Assembly (NCBI GenBank): GCA_963667855.2
Contig: CAXXKI010000013.1
Span: 1 to 64,000, forward strand
Direction: 5' to 3'
Source of the DNA: G963667855 sp963667855
GTDB taxonomy: Bacteria; Planctomycetota; Phycisphaerae; UBA1845
DNA length: 64,000 bases
The position numbers and the translations under genes were made by a program. The notes under the pieces are model-generated. The model searched no databases. It had not been told where the DNA came from and saw only the letters and a program-made list of their open reading frames with translations. Position 1 is the first letter of the stretch, and every line of letters starts with the position of its first letter. Below, piece by piece: positions 61,349 to 64,000 of the stretch.

Positions 61349-64000
61349 TTCTTAACCTCCACCTTGGTGCCACTGGATATGGATGCAATGCCGCTGTCAT
61401 ACATGCACGACGCCTGAATCGGCGGGCCGGAAAACGAGCCGGTACATACTGCTCGCAACGAGTAGTGGAAAGTCACCTCCTCTTCGCTGGCCGATGTGAA
61501 TAAGAGCACGCGATCATCGAGGAATTCAGCCCTGTCCGGTTCTCTGCCCGCTTCCTGGTCCGTTTCGGCCGAGGTGCAGAGTCTTGGGTTTTCCACCTCC
61601 AGGCCGGCAGGTAAGGCGTCGACTATCGCGATATTGTCAACTGGCTTGTAAGCAGGTGATCCCGGTGCCTGCAGAGTCGTGGTTACATGGATCAGGTTGC
61701 CGACATGAATGTTGAGAGGATCGACAGGATTCCCTTCTGAATCGGTCCATTTTCTACGTACGCGAAGTTGCCTGTCATACGACTTGGAGAATTCTTCAGA
61801 CAGGAACCCTTCCGTCTGGATACTGATATAGGCACTGCCCGATCCTGTTATTGATATTTCCAGGGGCTGGGTCAGGAGATCAAGTTCAGCGGAAACGGGC
61901 TTCAAGTGATCGAATTCCGCAATGGTTGTATCCCCAATGCGAACGGTGCCTGTGAAATCAACGTTTTCTTCCATACCTGCTTCGTATTCCGCCAGTGCGG
62001 CCAGCGCAGTCGCATTCTCCAGGGTGTTACACCATTGCCCTTCAGACCGCGATTCTTTTAAACGGTTAACCAGTTGCGGAATAAGAACATGGTTGCGATC
62101 CAGTTTGCAGAGTGCCCGGAGCAATAACGCTTCCTGTCGGATGGGGGAGGTGATTCTTCCACCTGTTGAAACCACCTGGCAAACGCTGGACAGATCGTTG
62201 GGGAGTAAGGCGCCGGCTCGATCCTTCCGTCCGGCGGCTGCCCATGCGTTGGCTAAATGGACTTGCCCTCCAAGATCCAGGTTGTCGACTCGTTCAGCAA
62301 GCTGGGTCATCCACCCTTTGGGCGGCGCGTCGTGTTTGGCCAGTAGGCAGCAGATTAACGCTCGGATGTTTTCGTCGTCAGTGCCTTCGTTTCCCGGTCG
62401 AAACATTCCTTCTAGATATTTAAGGAGCTTTTAAGGAACTGCCCGTTTACTTCGTAACCGGCTTTCCGGGCATCGGCCAACACGTTCGCCGCGTACGCGG
62501 AACCCCACAGGCAAGGTTCCGTTCCGCCGGGCCAATATGACAGACCGCCCGAACGGGTCTGCATTGCCTGCAGCCGGGCGATGCCACTTTTGACCTGATC
62601 GGGCAGAGATTTTGTGCGTATGTCATTGGGCAAAGCTTTCTTAAGAATATCCTCACCGGACAGCAGGGCGACAATACCACTGCTGGTCTGCTCCACGCAT
62701 CCGTAGGGATAACCAAGTAAAGCTTCAATGGCCGGTAGAAGCTCAACCCTGGGACTTGAACTGATCAGTATCCTGGTTTTTCCTGAACCAGGCGAGAATT
62801 CAGCGCCCGGTTGTATGGTTATTGGCTCTCCGGCTTTCACTCGGACGAATTGTGTAGAGGAATGCAGCGGAGAAACGGGCCGAGAGGGGAAACTTCCTTT
62901 TGATTTCACTGTAATATCTTCATGCCCATCGGCTGTTCCCGTCGCTTTCACCTTTATTTCAACGGGACCAACGCCGGTAGCTTTTGCCCTGAGCCAATAA
63001 GTCGCCGATCCACGGGCTTCGATGTGCGTCAGGTTATCCTGTCGATGAGTTGGATCGAATACCAGCGGGCCATTCGATTCCACCGCTACGTTAACATCGA
63101 TGGGATAATCCAGACTGCTGAAGAGTTTGACAGGCACGCTGAAATCATCGCCCGGTGCGATGAATCGAGGCCAGGGTGATTCCATCATAAGCGGATTGTG
63201 CAAGGTAACGCGGGCTTCAGCCGAACCGTATCGATCTTCATCGATGGCGACCGCCATAACCCGCAGCCGCCCGGTGATATCGGGCAGGTCCGTTTTCCAG
63301 GTGGCTCTACCATCCGCCTGCACCGATACAACCTTGTTCCACAAGACTGCCGGCGCACTTCTGCGGACGGCCACCGGGTTACGACGCAGGGAGATCGCTT
63401 CTTCAAAACCGTCGGCCCCTATGTGATCCATTGAAGCGGGGCGTTTGGTATCGGGCAGTAAATCGGAATATACATCGGACGTTGTCACCACTGACTCTCG
63501 AGGGGCGAAGAAATGGTGATTGGGGTTTGGGCAGCGATAATTAGTGGGTAACAGAATGCCGTCATCGACCGCCCACATGTGAATCAGCGGCGGACCGTTG
63601 GAGTCGATCTCTCCGGCGATTTGAGCGGTGATCTCGATATTCTCTCCGGGGCGCGCTTCTTGAGGTGTATCGATTTTCAGTTGTAGTTGGGAATTGCTAT
63701 GATCCAGGAGCAGTCGAGTCATTCCCATCGCCCGGTGAGGCAGCCACTTTTCTTTTGTGGAGTCTATAGCCCGGACAACGGTTCCCGACAGAAACGCGCT
63801 TCCTCGAAGAGAATCGAAAACAACGGGCAAATCGAACGTAGCAGTGGGATTTTCAAGTTCGATTACTTCATGTTGAGTTACTTTGTCCGTTTCGACAGTC
63901 AGTAGCAGTGTGCCGGGGAAAGGGCTGCGTATAAGTACTTCCACGTTTGAGCCGGGTCGGTAGCTTTCCTTGTCCAACACGATTTCCAACTGATCCGGGT
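61345..64000 (-). pseudogene. Bacterial alpha-2-macroglobulin, partial, one frameshift
   Basis: The gene runs off the right edge, so the N-terminal half is missing. 63989-62412 covers macroglobulin/MG domains and the thioester region GYPYGCVEQTSSG (CxEQ, intact), then terminates after FLKSSLNI. The next frame continues with the sense LKYLEGMFRPGN..., giving the rest to 61345 (terpenoid-toroid helices and receptor-like sandwich). One -1 shift at about 62415-62430, near an A run, separates them. Bacterial A2M traps proteases in the periplasm as a defence and is typically paired with PBP1C. Confidence 0.88.

Overview
This window looks like chromosomal DNA from a planctomycete, most likely a Phycisphaerae/Sedimentisphaerales-type anaerobe. 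The inference rests on protein hallmarks, not a database match: several secreted proteins end in a Cys/Asp-rich dockerin-like tag (GDLDCNC.VDL.DFA type), two end in PEP-CTERM anchors, one starts with a prepilin-like GFTLVELL segment and ends with a HADGS motif, and there are many secreted glycan-active enzymes beside sugar-sensing regulators. No rRNA, tRNA or CRISPR array was seen.

Layout. 0-2.2 kb, minus strand: a gene cut by the window edge (possible SUMF1 domain), a coiled-coil protein and a linker-rich protein form one unit. 2.6-3.2 kb: a cyclase/kynurenine-formamidase-like enzyme. 3.4-6.2 kb, minus: N-formyltransferase, polysaccharide deacetylase and methyltransferase, probably for glycan decoration. 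6.5-7.2 kb: an exported protein of unknown role. 7.4-10.3 kb: a large membrane sensor (sCache-PAS-PAS-CBS-DUF294). 10.5-16.3 kb, minus: a tight zwf-pgl-gnd-pqiA-pqiB operon joining NADPH production to an MCE-type envelope lipid system. 16.6-17 kb: bacteriohemerythrin. 17.2-29.5 kb, minus: one long probable transcription unit with PTS-Fru IIC, IIB and HPr-EI-IIA, then a secreted GH38 alpha-mannosidase, an unknown exported protein, and a very large secreted protein with C25-peptidase-like, transglutaminase-like and CBM9-like parts. A divergent AraC regulator sits at its head.

30.4-32 kb holds a complete IS4-type insertion sequence with perfect terminal repeats and a target duplication; it landed inside, and split, a long perfect palindrome. 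32-35.5 kb has a GH66-like enzyme, a hypothetical gene and a cluster of short palindromic repeats. 35.5-39.5 kb is the Pnkp/Hen1 RNA-repair pair. 39.7-50.8 kb is a carbohydrate island: GH27 alpha-galactosidase, GH114-like protein, ROK regulator, sugar kinase, acetyltransferase, sodium/solute symporter, Gfo/Idh/MocA oxidoreductase and a tandem-domain secreted protein. 50.8-55.4 kb has a GntR/LacI hybrid regulator with visible operators, facing a pilin-like protein and a second GH114-like protein. 55.6-57.7 kb is a tandem pair of PEP-CTERM proteins whose 5' leaders are better conserved than their coding regions. 58-64 kb: a NapH-type polyferredoxin, then PBP1C and alpha-2-macroglobulin, the latter running off the window.

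Four otherwise convincing genes (HPr-EI-IIA, symporter, pbpC, alpha-2-macroglobulin) are broken by five single-base frameshifts, with conserved protein on both sides of each break. This suggests residual indel errors in the sequence or very recent gene decay.
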